Origin: Corbicula japonica
Lineage: Eukaryota > Mollusca > Bivalvia > Venerida > Cyrenidae
NCBI GenBank assembly: GCA_038501625.1
Contig: JAZAYU010000053.1
Coordinates: forward strand, 2,900,501 to 2,964,500
Direction of reading: 5' to 3'
DNA: 64,000 nt
A program made the position numbers and the translations under genes. Below, one piece after another: positions 34,991-46,974 of the stretch. The notes below the pieces were generated by a model that saw only the letters and a list, made by a program, of their open reading frames with translations, was not told the DNA's origin and did not search any database. Numbering within the stretch: the stretch's first letter is position 1; each line of letters begins with the position of its first letter.

Positions 34991-35590
34991 GTCCCCCGTA
35001 CATTCAATCAGTGCTGTTATCAGTTACGTCCTTTGAAGGTCGTTGAGCACGATATTTATGTATTTTGTCAATAGTACTTCTAAAATTGCTTTTGTTTAAA
35101 TTTTTCGGCCAGCTTGTGGATGAGTGGTTTCGGTGTCTCAGCGGATGTTGTTCGGTCGCCCCAAAGATATACTTTCTGCTTTTTGGGTTTTGCCTTTGGC
35201 GTTGTCTGCGATGTGCGGGGTTTGTGTTCTAAGGTCCCCTGTTGGTGTTATATTTTGTTTAGTTCCTCCTGTTGTTTTCTCGTTTGGGGCGGGCCCGTTC
35301 TTTTATCTGGGGGCCGTGCGTCGCTGGGCGTGGAGTGGTGTTGGTCTGAAAATACCTCATTGAAGTTCCATGTCCGCCGTCGTATGCATGCCGTCGTTTG
35401 GGATGGATCGGCATTGTACTGTTTGTTGATGTAAGTGTTGGGTTGCGCTCGGCCCGGAGCTGGGCGACGTGGGCAGTGGTATGCATTTCCATGACTGCCC
35501 ATGAACAGGCTCAATCAAAACCGAGTCTGCAATATTTTCATATTTGTCGTGTTCGGTGGCCTTCAAAGTTCCATTTTTATCTATTTCAAT
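34991..35590 (+). repeat. Q-family copy, best preserved
   Basis: Runs from GTCCCCCGTACATTCAATCA to GTTCCATTTTTATCTATTTC. It is distinctly GC-richer than its surroundings. It holds an open frame from ATG 35120 to 35434 (about 104 codons; cysteine- and tryptophan-rich, e.g. GLCSKVPCWCYILFSSS), with overlapping long frames on both strands. Frames in the other Q copies are broken and no domain is recognisable, so I treat this as a by-product of composition rather than a gene. Confidence 0.8.
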
Positions 35591-35620
35591 ATTTACACCA
35601 GTAAATAGAACTATTTTGAG

Positions 35621-36039
35621 GTAATGGTCTTAAAATTCACACAGTGGTGATACAAAACCATACCTGTCGAAATCTGTAAGTGATAGATGTTCACACGTGC
35701 ACAAAGTAAAGTACTGTCAACTATCTAGTGCAAGTTTCTGTGTCTTATTGTCCTATTCTGTCAGATTCCTGCTTTAACATCGTTGTCTTCTTTACAGTAC
35801 TAAGGCTTAGATTGAGGTCAGAAAAAACATCTGTTCTGTTCTTTGTTAGGGTCATTTATTTGTTTGAACAAGACATGGTTGACGGATTTACAATTTGCAT
35901 GTCTCTTTGTCAGACTGCAAAATCATATTCACGTGTATATTGTAAAGGGAAACATGAAAGTTGTTTCGTCATAAAATAATCGTATACGATACAAAACTCA
36001 TTGCTACAGTGGGTTAATATAATAAATATCGTGATTGAA
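35621..36039. other. unassigned DNA within copy A
   Basis: Contains an open frame at 35728-35979 without an ATG at its stated start and without a recognisable domain. Repeated identically at 52080-52331. Confidence 0.5.
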
Positions 36040-36179
36040 AAAGTAAAATAGGCACATCACGAATAGCCACATCCAGACAGAGAACCCAACACAGCCAATA
36101 ATAGAGAGCAAGGTGCTTAACTATGATCAATTTTTATAAAGGATATCATAAACATTTAACGAAAATGATTAACCACGTT
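36040..36179 (-). repeat. P-family tail, first part
   Basis: AAGTAAAATAGGCACATCAC, GAATAGCCACATCC and ATTTAACGAAAATGATTAAC follow the P order in reverse. The next P block is found only after the inverted-repeat element, at 36705. Confidence 0.75.
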
Positions 36180-36184
36180 GTTAA

Positions 36185-36699
36185 GGTATCGCAAACATTG
36201 CAAATAGCGAATACAGGCTTAAATTTAAAAAAATGAATTTTGGGGGAAATACTTATTGCCAGCTAGATTTTAGTAAATAAATGTATTTAGCTATGGATGT
36301 AGTAAATGTTTGCAAGCTCAGTTTAGTCTAATTCATGTTCTAATTACCAGGCACATACTAAACAAAAGAAAAACCATTTGCATGAGAACTCTGAAATTCA
36401 TAAACAATATACCAAAGCAACTCATACCTGAAATAAGTATATGCTGGTCTACAATGTTTAGTGCCTATTCGTCAAAATAATGTTAGGGTTTTCAAGAAAT
36501 TCAAGGAAATCTTACTTCCTGGTTCAAAGTGAAAGTAGATTCTTTTGCTTAAGTATGTGCTTGGTAATTAGAACATGAATTAGACTAAACTGAGCTTTCA
36601 AACATTTACTACATCCATAGCTAAATACATAGCTAATTCCCCCAAAATCCATTTTTGAAATTTTAGCTAGTTTTCGCCATTTGCAATGTTTGCGACCTC
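36185..36699. mobile_element. 515 bp inverted-repeat element with TTAA flanks, inserted in a P tail
   Basis: Arms at about 36185-36385 and 36537-36699 pair over some 170-200 bases: GGTATCGCAAACATTGCAAA on the left and the complement of TTTGCAATGTTTGCGACCTC on the right. TTAA lies at 36181-36184 and 36700-36703. The host P tail continues on both sides (36040-36179 and 36705-36880), which supports insertion. The second block has the same element at 52537-53052. Confidence 0.7.
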
Positions 36700-36704
36700 T
36701 TAAC

Positions 36705-36880
36705 GCATTTGAACGGTCAGTGGCAAAGCATTTCCCCACGTGGGATTTGCATAAACGTTACACTTGCCGAAACAGGTAAACATATAAACAAACAAGTTCA
36801 ATTTGGATCTTAGTGAATTAGCTCCAGCCCACCCATAGATACGACAATCTTGCATGCAAAAGCACAAAAATAAAAAAAGC
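36705..36880 (-). repeat. P-family tail, second part
   Basis: TTGAACGGTCAGTGGCAAAG, TTACACTTGCCGAAACAGGT and TTGCATGCAAAAGCACAAAA continue the tail interrupted at 36180. Copies occur at 43173, 53057 and 59522. Confidence 0.8.
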
Positions 36881-37217
36881 ATGTTATAAAATTTGTTTGA
36901 TAAACCAAATTGTTAATGAAAAAGAAAGATAGTGAAAAGGTTGATTACATGCAATAAACTGTACGACTGGACTTTGTGTCATGCCGTCTTAATGATTTAG
37001 CACTTGTTTTCATTATACTATAGCAAGATTTTATAGCGTTTCCTAAAATTATCACTCAGATTATTTCTAAAAGGACATTGTATACATAACCATATATTTA
37101 TATGATGTGTATTTCTAAAATCTCCTAAAAAATAACAATAACCATGTTAAGCAAGAGCTTGGGAGCACGTTCCTGTTCATATTTGTTCATTCATTTATAT
37201 CTATGGGTCGACAAATA
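36881..37217. other. unassigned part of unit B
   Basis: No recognised feature; present in all four B units. Confidence 0.5.
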
Positions 37218-37368
37218 AAAAAAGGTGAAATATGCATTTCAGGAATCGCCACAGAAGACCTCCCCACAAACCCTTAAACCCCCGCCACCGTCCTGCTACA
37301 AAGAGGCAAGCACAACGACCAACTGCAGATAGGCAAACCACCAGGACCGCAGAGCGCTGTAGAACATA
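37218..37368 (-). pseudogene. internally deleted RT-element tail
   Basis: The P 3' end (GGTGAAATATGCATTTCAGG) is joined almost directly to the RT C-terminus. Read in reverse, the latter gives LQRSA followed by broken frames where the reference has CLVINPSTVD. About 470 bases of 3' region are missing. The other B units carry it at 43682, 53569 and 60030. Confidence 0.7.
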
Positions 37369-38770
37369 AATAAGGAAATGTTTAAAATTATTTATACATT
37401 TAAAAGGTCTATTTTTTCCTATAGTTTATTCTTTCTGTGTAAAAAAAGACTTAGACATTTTTGAAAAACAAAAACCATCTTTCTGTGTGCGATATAAATA
37501 GTGTGCAAAAAGTGAGCATCGCTTCAATAAAGACAGTATGTTAATTGCTTGACTTGAAATTATTACTGAAAAAAAAAACAAAAATAACTAATGTTTGAAT
37601 TTTTTCAAAACTCATAAACATAAATAACAAAACTGATATAACAGTGCATATTTTAAATATTGAATTCTAAAGTTCAAGTATATTTATATCAAGTATGTGC
37701 CTTTTCCTTCCAAAAAATATACCAACTGAAAGCTATTATTTTTATTATTCCAGAGTAAGTTCCATTTTAAGTAGGATTGTGTCTGGGGTGGGAATTGTCT
37801 CCACCTAATGCAAACCAGCTGGGTGGGGATTTTGTCCCTGTACACAAATATCCTAAGTGGGAATTTTTCCAAGGCGATTATTTTCTGCAAAAAATAATAC
37901 AATGTTAAAACGGTCTAACCCCAAACTGTGACATTATTATTACTTGGACTGGTACTAAGAAAACCTAAGTAAGTTACCATCATGGAAAGTAGGCGGGAGA
38001 TGGAAGCTTGAAAGTAGTGACCTTAAATGAGATTTCTTACTAATCTATGTACTAAGATATTTTTATGAATAACTGTAAAGGTTCAGTTCGCATATCAGGA
38101 AACCCCATACTAACAAAACACAACATTCCCACACAGACGAACTTCTGGCTTCAAATAGGCTTTCTCTTTTATCAGCTTAATATAAACAAAGTTATATCAT
38201 CCATAAACCTCTGCTTTAAAGATCATAAAGCTCTTTTAGTAAAACTGTTGTTTTACTGTTGAACTCAATTCATTATTAACAACCGAACAATCTTCCCAAT
38301 AAACTCGTTTGGCTCTATCGATGTAATGTAATGGTGATTTTTGTGGAAAATTCTACCGAATATTCCAAGCGTCGCGAAACACTGTCAATGAATGATGGAA
38401 ATATTGTGTGTACAGAGGCAGACTTGCTATTATTTCACCAAGATTACTGAATCATCGTGATATTACGTGTTCTATGCGCTTACACCGCTGGGAAATCTAA
38501 GCATTTTTCCCTCGGTACTGGTCGTTCACATTTCAGCGTCTTCAGTTCTTATATCATTTCAGAATGGTGACTGTAAGGACAAATGACAAAATATGAACGT
38601 TGCCGAAAACGAAAAATACGAAAACATTACAACATGTACTTTAACCATAACCGTCTAGTCAGCGGGATTAGCACAACAAAGTCATCAATAGTAAGGCAGA
38701 TAGAGATCTAAAATACGGAAAACAATTTCTTTGAACAAAGAAAAAGATTTGGTTGAAACGATTAGGGCTG
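37369..38770. other. unassigned part of unit B
   Basis: Mostly AT-rich sequence without a recognised gene. A fragment at 38088-38150 (CGCATATCAGGAAACCCC, CATTCCCACACAG) is a worn P 3' end in reverse. The small open frame at 38065-38262 recurs in all B units because the whole unit is duplicated, not as evidence of coding. Confidence 0.5.
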
Positions 38771-38957
38771 AAGGTTACAAAACTGATATTGGAAACCAGT
38801 GTCCAAACTCAAGCTTATGATTGGCTGAAATGGCGACCCCGCGGCCCCATTCTCAAATCTCAAGCATCTGATTGGCTGAAATGGCGATTGGTCGATCAGA
38901 TGCTCAATCAGATGCTCGAGATTTGAGACAGGTTTCCATGCTCAGTTTTATAACCTT
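38771..38957. mobile_element. FB-2 foldback element in B1
   Basis: Begins AAGGTTACAAAACTGATATT and ends CTCAGTTTTATAACCTT. It contains two direct GATTGGCTGAAATGGCGA blocks on the left side, with a degenerate right arm. Confidence 0.85.
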
Positions 38958-39104
38958 GGGCATAGAATTCAAACATGTTAACACCTCCTAGCAGCAGCCT
39001 CAACGGATTGCCCTTAGAATGTTTTAACGGATTAGAGACCGTACACTAGCACTAGCTTCAGGGATTTATATCAAAGAGCCTGCGACCGCCTTGAAGTAGA
39101 GGAA

Positions 39105-39290
39105 CCTTGGAATATTATTTACCTGAAAATACCGCATTGAATATTCCACATTCACCGTCATATGCAAACTATCGTTTCTTTAGAGGATAGATCAGAATTG
39201 GTACTGTTTACATGTATAACTATTTAGTTGCGCTCAACCCCGGACTAGGCGGCGTGGACTTTATTATGCATTTCCATTTAAATGAACTCC
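39105..39290 (+). repeat. diverged Q fragment
   Basis: ACCGCATTGAATATTCCACA, CATATGCAAACTATCG, GTTGCGCTCAACCCCGG and TATGCATTTCCAT follow the Q order. Also at about 45580, 55454 and 61930. Confidence 0.75.
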
Positions 39291-41389
39291 TATGGATATC
39301 GAACGATTACTAAGAAACAGATCCGACAAAAGTGTTTTTCCAGGTGGGCTAGAGTGGACAAGCGAATGACACATCCGGATATATGACAAAAGAAGAGAAA
39401 CGTACAGCGTCACTTAGTATCTACGAGGGATGATCCAAGTTTTGTTGCTACCTCCATTAGTAAACATTTGACGTCCGACTGTTTAATGTTAGCATATACT
39501 GATAAACACACATGATTTCAGTTGTATTACTTTAAGCACTAATATTAAAAGCTTAAAAATAATAGGGCTCTAAAACGAAGTTTTGATAAATCCGCTGTGA
39601 GCCGATTTTTTAACGCAAAAGCAGCGAAATTTTTTTACGTGACGCCATATCATATTGTGAGCAGCAGTTTAAGTATAAGTGAGGTGATTGCAAGTTTACC
39701 TTTTCTACGCATAGTTGATGATTTGCGTTGAAACAAGAAAACGGTTGAAACTTGAAAAAAACGCCCAACGCGCTATATTAAATTTTTGCTACAAACAAAG
39801 AAATCGCTTCTTGAAACAACGGAAATGATAACGGTAACATATAGTGAAAACTAGGTAAACAGAAGACTAGTTTTCAGATGGTATGAACGCCTTCGAAGGG
39901 GACTTGATCACTGTATGATCGTGCAAGGACCGGAAGGCCAGCAACACGAACGGATGCGAACGTCAGAATTGTGACAGACGCTAAGTTAACTTGTTTAGTT
40001 TGGTTTATTTCCCCTAAAATTAAGTTAAAATTATATAGTATTAAATTTATATAAGAATTAGGATTAAATGTATTCAATTTGAGTATTTTAAAACACGCAT
40101 ATTTATTTAAAAAATAATTTATTGTTTACGGTCTTGTGATATTTGTAAGTAACGTCAACGACGTCGTTTGTTCGCAGCGCTGGTCGCTGATGTGCTTTAT
40201 GTAATTAACTGTTATTCATTAACAATTTGGTTTATCAAACTTTACATGATATTCTGTAATACATTCAAGTATATGTATATCGACTTTGGTGGCTGTAATA
40301 TTACTACAAAAATGTAATATATAGGCAGTGACAAAACTATTGGATCACCCCTTGTACTATTTATCACGACAATCTGAGTTTAGAAGTCCCCAATCTGAGT
40401 TTAGAAGTATCCAAGGTCTTGGAGAAATTGGTTTCTTCGTGTTACGGTATTAAACTGATTAAGTGGCGTCTCCAATTATTCTAACTACCTTGTTGTTCTG
40501 ATCATATGAACTTGTACAATAAGGAACGAATCAATTCTATTGATATAGCACCGTGTGATCTGAAGAGATATTGTCGATTCTACGAATGACTTGAAAAATC
40601 GCTCTGTATTGCTGATCCATGTTCATTCTAATCGGCCAACATCCCGATCTAATTTATTGTCATATATATTTTGATCAGGCTCCATTCATGACTGGAGAAT
40701 TAATTTGAAAGTTCTAGTAAATCAACATTGGGCAGAAATTGTTTTTTTCTGTTACCGCACGATACAATCTTGACAAGTAATTATTTGTCGACGTTTCATT
40801 ATTCCTCTGAATGTTTTTGTATGAATATACGGAGAACCAATTAACTATCTAAGTGTACTCGCTTATTGCCAAAAAGCACTAATTTTGCAATGCACAACAT
40901 GACTCTTAGACGTTTTTATGTAATAATTTCATAAATTCAAAAGGCCATGAAACATTTGAGTAGCTAGCCAAGGCGACAGAAAATATGCCGCCACGACAAA
41001 AAACCGATGCGACAAAATTTGGACGCGACGTACAGCATCACAAAACTCAAACAAAAACGTCAAAATGATTGACAACTTTTGACAAACATGGACAAAATTT
41101 ATTTATTCATTTCAATGTCACGCTAATTGTTTGTCCCTGGTCATTTTAAACATATAAACAAGATATTATTGTGGCATGTAACATGTACTGCGGCTTCTGT
41201 TTACAGTATATTCCCTGAATATAACACATAATAAAGATTTTGAACAATGCACGTCAAAAAGTCGAATTGAATGAAAACTGCACAGGATTCGCATTTGCAT
41301 TTTATTTTCTTAACACTTGAATGAATAAGATTTTACATTTTTATTAATCCAATACGTTAATTAAAATATTATTTCAGTACCAGAACTCT

Positions 41390-41710
41390 TTGTTACAGAA
41401 TAAGCATAATTCCGTTCTATGTTCGGTCTTTTGTCGCGTAGGAATTTTGTCCCGTCTGCCTGTCGGCGTTGTGTCTGTCGGTGTATCGTCTCAAATACGC
41501 CATTTAAACCTATTGCGGGCCCTCATCCAACGCTTCACTGTTACTGTGCCCTGTTCTAGAGAATCATACAAACTAAACAAAGTTAAACTAATATTGATAG
41601 TGATATTGATAAAGACCATCATATATCTCCGTACGCTTCTGCAGTTTGTTATTGTGCTTCTCTCTTTGGTAGCGGGATGGCTTCTTGAACAAAATATGTT
41701 AATCGTTTAA
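41390..41710 (+). CDS. uncharacterised open frame, doubtful
   Basis: About 106 codons open behind an acceptor-like TTATTTCAG, with no ATG until near the end. The C-terminal part is strongly hydrophobic (VKLILIVILIKTIIYL, FVIVLLSLVAGWLL). A terminal exon of a membrane protein is conceivable, but nothing else supports it. The identical copy at 57739-58059 only reflects the block duplication. Confidence 0.1.
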   Translation: MLQNKHNSVLCSVFCRVGILSRLPVGVVSVGVSSQIRHLNLLRALIQRFTVTVPCSRESYKLNKVKLILIVILIKTIIYLRTLLQFVIVLLSLVAGWLLEQNMLIV

Positions 41711-42034
41711 GCGCTGACTAAACTTAATAAGATCACCCATTCTTATATAAAGTTTCTATAATTAAGGTTTAAACTGAAATGCAAGTATAGGGTGTGATCA
41801 GACTGCGCGGAGCAATATACAATATGGGCCTACATTTGTTGCAACGATGATAAATGCTCTGCTCATTGTTTTAAGTGTTAATTATTCACTTTCCTTTTTC
41901 TGCAAAATCTTAATCATGTCGGTTCAAGCAAAATAAGCCTGACCTTTAAAAAATGCATCATGATTTAATAGCTCTATTAAATAATTCGTCCACGGTCCTT
42001 CTTCAATATTGCGTGTAAAAAAACTACGTTGTTA

Positions 42035-42319
42035 ATGCTATTACGACTATGTTTAACACAAGAAAATTCTTCCCTACGGAAATTTTATGAAATTATGAAT
42101 ATTAACTTGTCATGGAACTTCACCATGCATCAAAACTCTGGCGCACAAAGACTTCGTGTGTCGTTTGCTATTCACAACTATGACATGTCAGAGACAGAAA
42201 TTTCCTATCCTGTTTATGGTTTCATTAACATACGTAACTTCTTGAATTCTGTAGTGAAAATTCAACTTTCAATTTATTATTTTGAAGAACTCGAATTACG
42301 GCAAAAAACGTATTTATAA
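42035..42319 (+). CDS. uncharacterised open frame, doubtful
   Basis: ATG at 42035 gives about 94 codons with fairly mixed composition (e.g. SWNFTMHQNSGAQRLRVSF, EISYPVYGFINIRNF). I recognise no family. The copy at 58384-58668 is identical in sequence, so no test of selection is possible within the window. Confidence 0.15.
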   Translation: MLLRLCLTQENSSLRKFYEIMNINLSWNFTMHQNSGAQRLRVSFAIHNYDMSETEISYPVYGFINIRNFLNSVVKIQLSIYYFEELELRQKTYL

Positions 42320-42484
42320 TCTGATCTTCTTCTACTGATTTTTTCAGCAATCTTATAACAGCTAGGATATAACTGCAGTCTGATTTTTTTAAAATAACTA
42401 AAATATTAATTTCAACCAAACACCTTTCCTTTTTTGAAAAAAAAATATTGATTGTTGCAGATATATTCTAAATATACTACTCAA

Positions 42485-43016
42485 ATTTAGATACGAAGTA
42501 GGAACAAACAAAATATTTCTATGCAGCAGACTACCTAACCCCAAAGCCATACAAATACAGCGGCATCGCCTAGCCAACCAGGCAAGAGACCAGAGATCCT
42601 GGAGTCGAATCAGCAAGAACACGAAGACAAGGACGAAAGAAACAGATCAAGATTCTAGGTTCTTTCAAAAGAGTTCACTATTAACCATAAAATCTTCAAC
42701 TGTTTTATCGTTTAGGGCAAGCCCATTCTTTTATCTGGAGTCATACGCCGCTGATCATGGAATGGTGTTCATCTGAAAATACCGCATTGGATGTTCCATG
42801 TTAACATCCATATGCAAACAATCACTTGGGATGGATCAAATTTGTACTGGTTGCAGATATAAATACTGAGTTGCGCTCAACCCGGGCCAGGCGGCATGGG
42901 CAGTAATATGCATTTCCATTACTACCCATGAACAAATAGGTTTAATCAAACCAGCAGACAATCATTTTATTTGGCGGTTATCATTTAACGGTTATTGACT
43001 TATAAATCATGATTAA
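42485..43016 (+). repeat. end block of unit B, reused at 48331
   Basis: Begins ATTTAGATACGAAGTAGGAA. It contains a P middle fragment (GAGACCAGAGATCCTGGAGT, GATTCTAGGTTCTTTC) and a Q fragment (42705-42965, with GTTGCGCTCAACCCGGG). Near-identical copies at 48331-48862 and 58834-59365. Confidence 0.9.
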
Positions 43017-43681
43017 TATTACACTAGACTAAATTGAGCTTGCAAACATTTACTACATCCATAGCTAAATACATTTATTTACTAAAATCTAGGTGGCAAT
43101 AAGTATTTCCCCCAAAATCCATTTTTGAAATTTTAGCTAGTTTTCGCCATTTGCAATGTTTGCGACCTCTTAACGCATTTGAACGGTCAGTGGCAAAGCA
43201 TTTCGCCACGTGGGATTTGCATAAACGTTACACTTGCCGAAACAGGTAAACATATAAACAAACAAGTTCAATTTGGATCTTAGCTCCAGCCCACCCATAG
43301 ATACGACAATCTTGCATGCAAAAGCACAAAAATTTAAAAAAGAATGCTATAAAATTTGTTTGATAAACCAAATTGTTAATGAAAAAGAAAGATAGTGAAA
43401 AGGTTGATTACATGCAATAAACTGTACTACTGGACTTTGTGTTATGCCGTCTTAGTGATTTAGCACTTGTTTTCATTATACTATAGCAAGATTTTATAGC
43501 GTTTCCTAAAATTATCACTCAGATTATTTCTAAAAGGACATTGTATACATAATCATATATTTATATGATGTGTATTTCTAAAATCTCCTAAAAAAATAAC
43601 AATGACCATGTTAAGCAAGAGCTTGGGAGCACGTTCCTGTTCATATTTGATCATTCATTTATATCTATGGGTCGACAAATA

Positions 43682-43829
43682 AAAAAAGGTGAAATATGCA
43701 TATCAGGAATCGCCACAAAAGACCTCCCCACAAACCCCTAAACCCCCGCCACCGTCGTGCAACAAAGAGGCAAGCACAACGACCAACTGCAGATAGGCAA
43801 ACCACCAGGCCCGCAGAGCGCTGTAGAAC
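43682..43829 (-). pseudogene. internally deleted RT-element tail in B2
   Basis: Same structure as 37218-37368, here with the intact GCATATCAGGAATCGCCAC and GCCACCGTCGTGCAAC. Confidence 0.7.
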
Positions 43830-45253
43830 ATAAATAAGGAAAAGTTTAATCTAAAATTATTTATACATTTAAAAGGTCTATTTTTTCCTATAGTTTATTC
43901 TTTCTGGGTAAAAAAAGATATAGACATTTTTGAAAAACAAAAACCAGCTTTCTCTGTGCGATAGGAATAGTGTGCAAAAAGTGAGCTTCAATAAAGACAG
44001 TATGTTAATTGCTTGACTTGAAATTATTACTGAAAAAAAAACAACTAATGTTTGAATTTTTTCAAAACTCATAAACACAAATAACAAAACTGATATAACA
44101 GTGCATATTTTAAATATTGAATTCTAAAGTTCATGTATATTTATATCAAGTATGTGCCTTTTCCTTCCAAAAAATAAACCAACTGAAAACTATCGGCAGC
44201 AGTGCATAATTATGTGACTATGAGGGATTTTATTATTCCAGAGTAAGTTCCATTTTAAGTAGGATTGTGTCTGGGGTGGGATTGTCTCCACCTAATGCAA
44301 ACCTGCTGGGTGGGGATTTTGTCCCTGTACACAAATATCCTAAGTGGGAATTTTTCCAAGGCGATTATTTTCTGCAAAAAAATAATACAATGTTAAAACG
44401 GTCTAACCCCAAACTGTGACATTAGTATTACTGGGACTGGTACTAAGAAAACCTAAGTAAGTTACCATCATGGAAAGAAGGCGAGAGATGGAAGCTTGAA
44501 ACTAGTGACCTAAAATGAGATTTCTTACTAATCTATGTACTAAGATATTTTTATGAATAACTGTAAAGGTTCAGTTCGCATATCAGGAAAACCCATACTA
44601 ACAAAACACAACATTCCCACACAGCCGAACTTCTGGCTTCAAATAGGCTTTCTCTTTTATCAGCTTAATATAAACAAAGTTATATCATCCATAAACCTCT
44701 GCTTTAATGATCATAAAGCTCTTTTAGTAAAACTGCTGTTTTACTATTGAGTTCATTATTGACAACCGAACAATCTTCCCAATAAACTCGTTTGGCTCTA
44801 TCGATGTAATGTAATGGTGATTTTTGTGGAAAATTCTACCGAATATTCCAAGCGTCGCGAAACACTGTCAATGAATGATGGAAATATTGTGTGTACAGAG
44901 GCAGACTTGCTATTATTTCACCAAGATAACTGAATCATCGTGATATTACGTGTTCTATGCGCTTACACCGCTGGGAAATCTAAGCATTTTTCCCTCGGTA
45001 CTGGTCGTTCACATTTCAGCGTCTTCAGTTCTTATATCATTTCAGAATGGTGACTGTAAGGACAAATGACAAAATATGAACGTTGCCGAAAACGAAAAAA
45101 ACGAAAACATTACAACATGTACTTTAACCATAACCGTCTAGTCAGCGGGATTAGCACAACAAAGTCATCAATAGTAAGGCAGATAGAGATCTAAAATACG
45201 GAAAACAATTTCTTTGAACAAAGAAAAAGATTTGGTTGAAACGATTAGGGCTG

Positions 45254-45440
45254 AAGGTTACAAAACTGATATTGGAAACCAATCTCAAATCTCAAGCATC
45301 TGATTGGCTGAAATGGCGACCCCGCGGCCCCATTTTCAAATCTCAAGCATCTGATTGGCTGAAATTGCGATTGGTCGCCATTTCAGCCAATCAGATGCTC
45401 GACATTTGAGACTGGTTTCCATGCTCAGTATTATAACCTT
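45254..45440. mobile_element. FB-2 foldback element in B2
   Basis: Left AAGGTTACAAAACTGATATT, right ATGCTCAGTATTATAACCTT. The inner arms GATTGGCTGAAAT and ATTTCAGCCAATC pair perfectly around GCGATTGGTCGCC. Confidence 0.85.
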
Positions 45441-45579
45441 GGGCATAGAATTCAAACATGTTAACAGCTCCTAGCAGCAGCCTCAACGGATTGCCCTTAG
45501 AATGTTTTAACGGATTAGAGACCGCACTAGCTTCAGGGATTTATATCAAAGAGCCTGCGACCGCCTTGAAGTAGAGGAA

Positions 45580-45765
45580 CCTTGGAATATTATTTACCTG
45601 AAAATACCGCATTGAATATTCCACATTCACCGTCATATGCAAACTATCGTTTCTTTAGAGGAAAGATCAAAATTGGTACTGTTTACATGTATAACTATTT
45701 AGTTGCGCTCAACCCCGGACTAGGCGGCGTGGACTTTATTATGCATTTCCATTTAAATGAACTCC
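45580..45765 (+). repeat. diverged Q fragment in B2
   Basis: Counterpart of 39105-39290. Confidence 0.7.
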
Positions 45766-46974
45766 TATGGATATCGAACGATTACTAAGAAACAGATCCG
45801 ACAAAAGTGTTTTTCCAGGTGGGCTAGAGTGGACAAGCGAATGACACATCCGGATATATGACAAAAGAAGAGAAACGTAGCATTTACGTACAGCGTCACT
45901 TAGTATCTACGAGGGATGATCCAAGTTTTGTTGCTACCTCCATTAGTAAACATTTGACGTCCGACTGTTTAATGTTAGCATATACTGATAAACACACATG
46001 ATTTCAGTTGTATTACTTTAAGCACTAATATTAAAAGCTTAAAAATAATAGGGCTCTATAACGAAGTTTTGATAAATCCGCTGTGAGCCGATTTTTTAAC
46101 GCAAAAGCAGCGAAATTTTTTTACGTGACGCCATATCATATTGTGAGCAGCAGTTTAAGTATAAGTGAGGTGATTGCAAGTTTACCTTTTCTACGCATAG
46201 TTGATGATTTGCGTTGAAACAAGAAAACGGTTGAAACTTGATAAAAAAAACGCCCAACGCGCTATATTAAATTTTTGCTACAAACAAAGAAATCGCTTCT
46301 TGAAACAACGGAAATGATAACTGTAACATATAGTGAAAACTAGGTAAACAGAAGACTAGTTTTTAGATGGTATGAACGCCTTCGAAGGGGAGTTGATCAC
46401 TGTTGCAGTATTTTCATATTTGTAATGTTATGTGGCTTTCAATCTTCCAGTTTCTTCGTTTAAACAAATAAAGAAAATAAAGGGCCACCTTAATTTCTTT
46501 ACTTTATTCGTTTAACAATAATCGCTGAAATGCTTCTAACATAATAAACATATGCTTTGTGTGTTGATCACTTTGCTAACCGCTTTGTTTCGCGACTTTG
46601 GCAGCAGTTTAGGCACAACACCACATACACTTGGAAAAAAAGTAAATTTTGAAACGTGCTTTTATCGGAGGAATCAGTTTCAAAACCTATAATGTCTTTG
46701 GATTTAAAAATGTTTATTGAGTTCAACATCTTTCTTATTCCAAACAAAACTTAATAACACCTTAAGCTCCTTTTATATGTATTTAGAGACACCAAATCAA
46801 AATAAAATTGTTTTTGACGCCATCTCTTTGAAAATTGTCATCATCTCATACTTTATGATATTTTTCTTCCGCTGTGCATGTAAGCTAAGCCAAAATGATT
46901 TATTTTCTTTTTCCTGATATTCGTATTACCTTATATCACCTTAACAATATCAAATCAAATTTATGTAAATTACG

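Larger units (their letters stand above)
39915..42484 (+). repeat. segment X of unit B1
   Basis: Present in B1 and in B3 (56264-58833) essentially without change, and in B4 from 62754 with more differences. B2 has segment Y instead. It holds a 22-base tandem duplication (AATCTGAGTTTAGAAGT, near 40372-40410) and several open frames. None has a recognisable domain. Confidence 0.85.
36581..43024 (+). repeat. tandem unit B1 (~6.44 kb)
   Basis: The next unit starts at 43025 with TAGACTAAATTGAGCTTGCA, matching TAGACTAAACTGAGCTTTCA at 36581. B1 aligns with B2 (43025-46403) from its start to about 39914, and with B3 (52934-59373) throughout. The start lies inside the right arm of the inverted-repeat element at 36185-36699. 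Confidence 0.9.
34742..46403 (+). repeat. copy A of an 11.7 kb block duplicated at 51094
   Basis: Matches 51094-62753 almost base for base. The offset drifts only between 16349 and 16353. Sample differences are T at 35578 versus C at 51930, a one-base indel near 36360, and CCTGCTAC versus CGTGCAAC around 37290. The left limit is set by the gap, not by divergence. On the right, similarity stops sharply after GATCACTGT at 46403. Confidence 0.95.
43025..46403 (+). repeat. tandem unit B2, first part
   Basis: Aligns with B1 36581-39914 with a few percent difference by eye. B2 has extra bases, for example around 43078-43110 and 44190-44230 (GGCAGCAGTGCATAATTATG). B4 shares both additions while B1 and B3 lack them. 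Confidence 0.9.
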
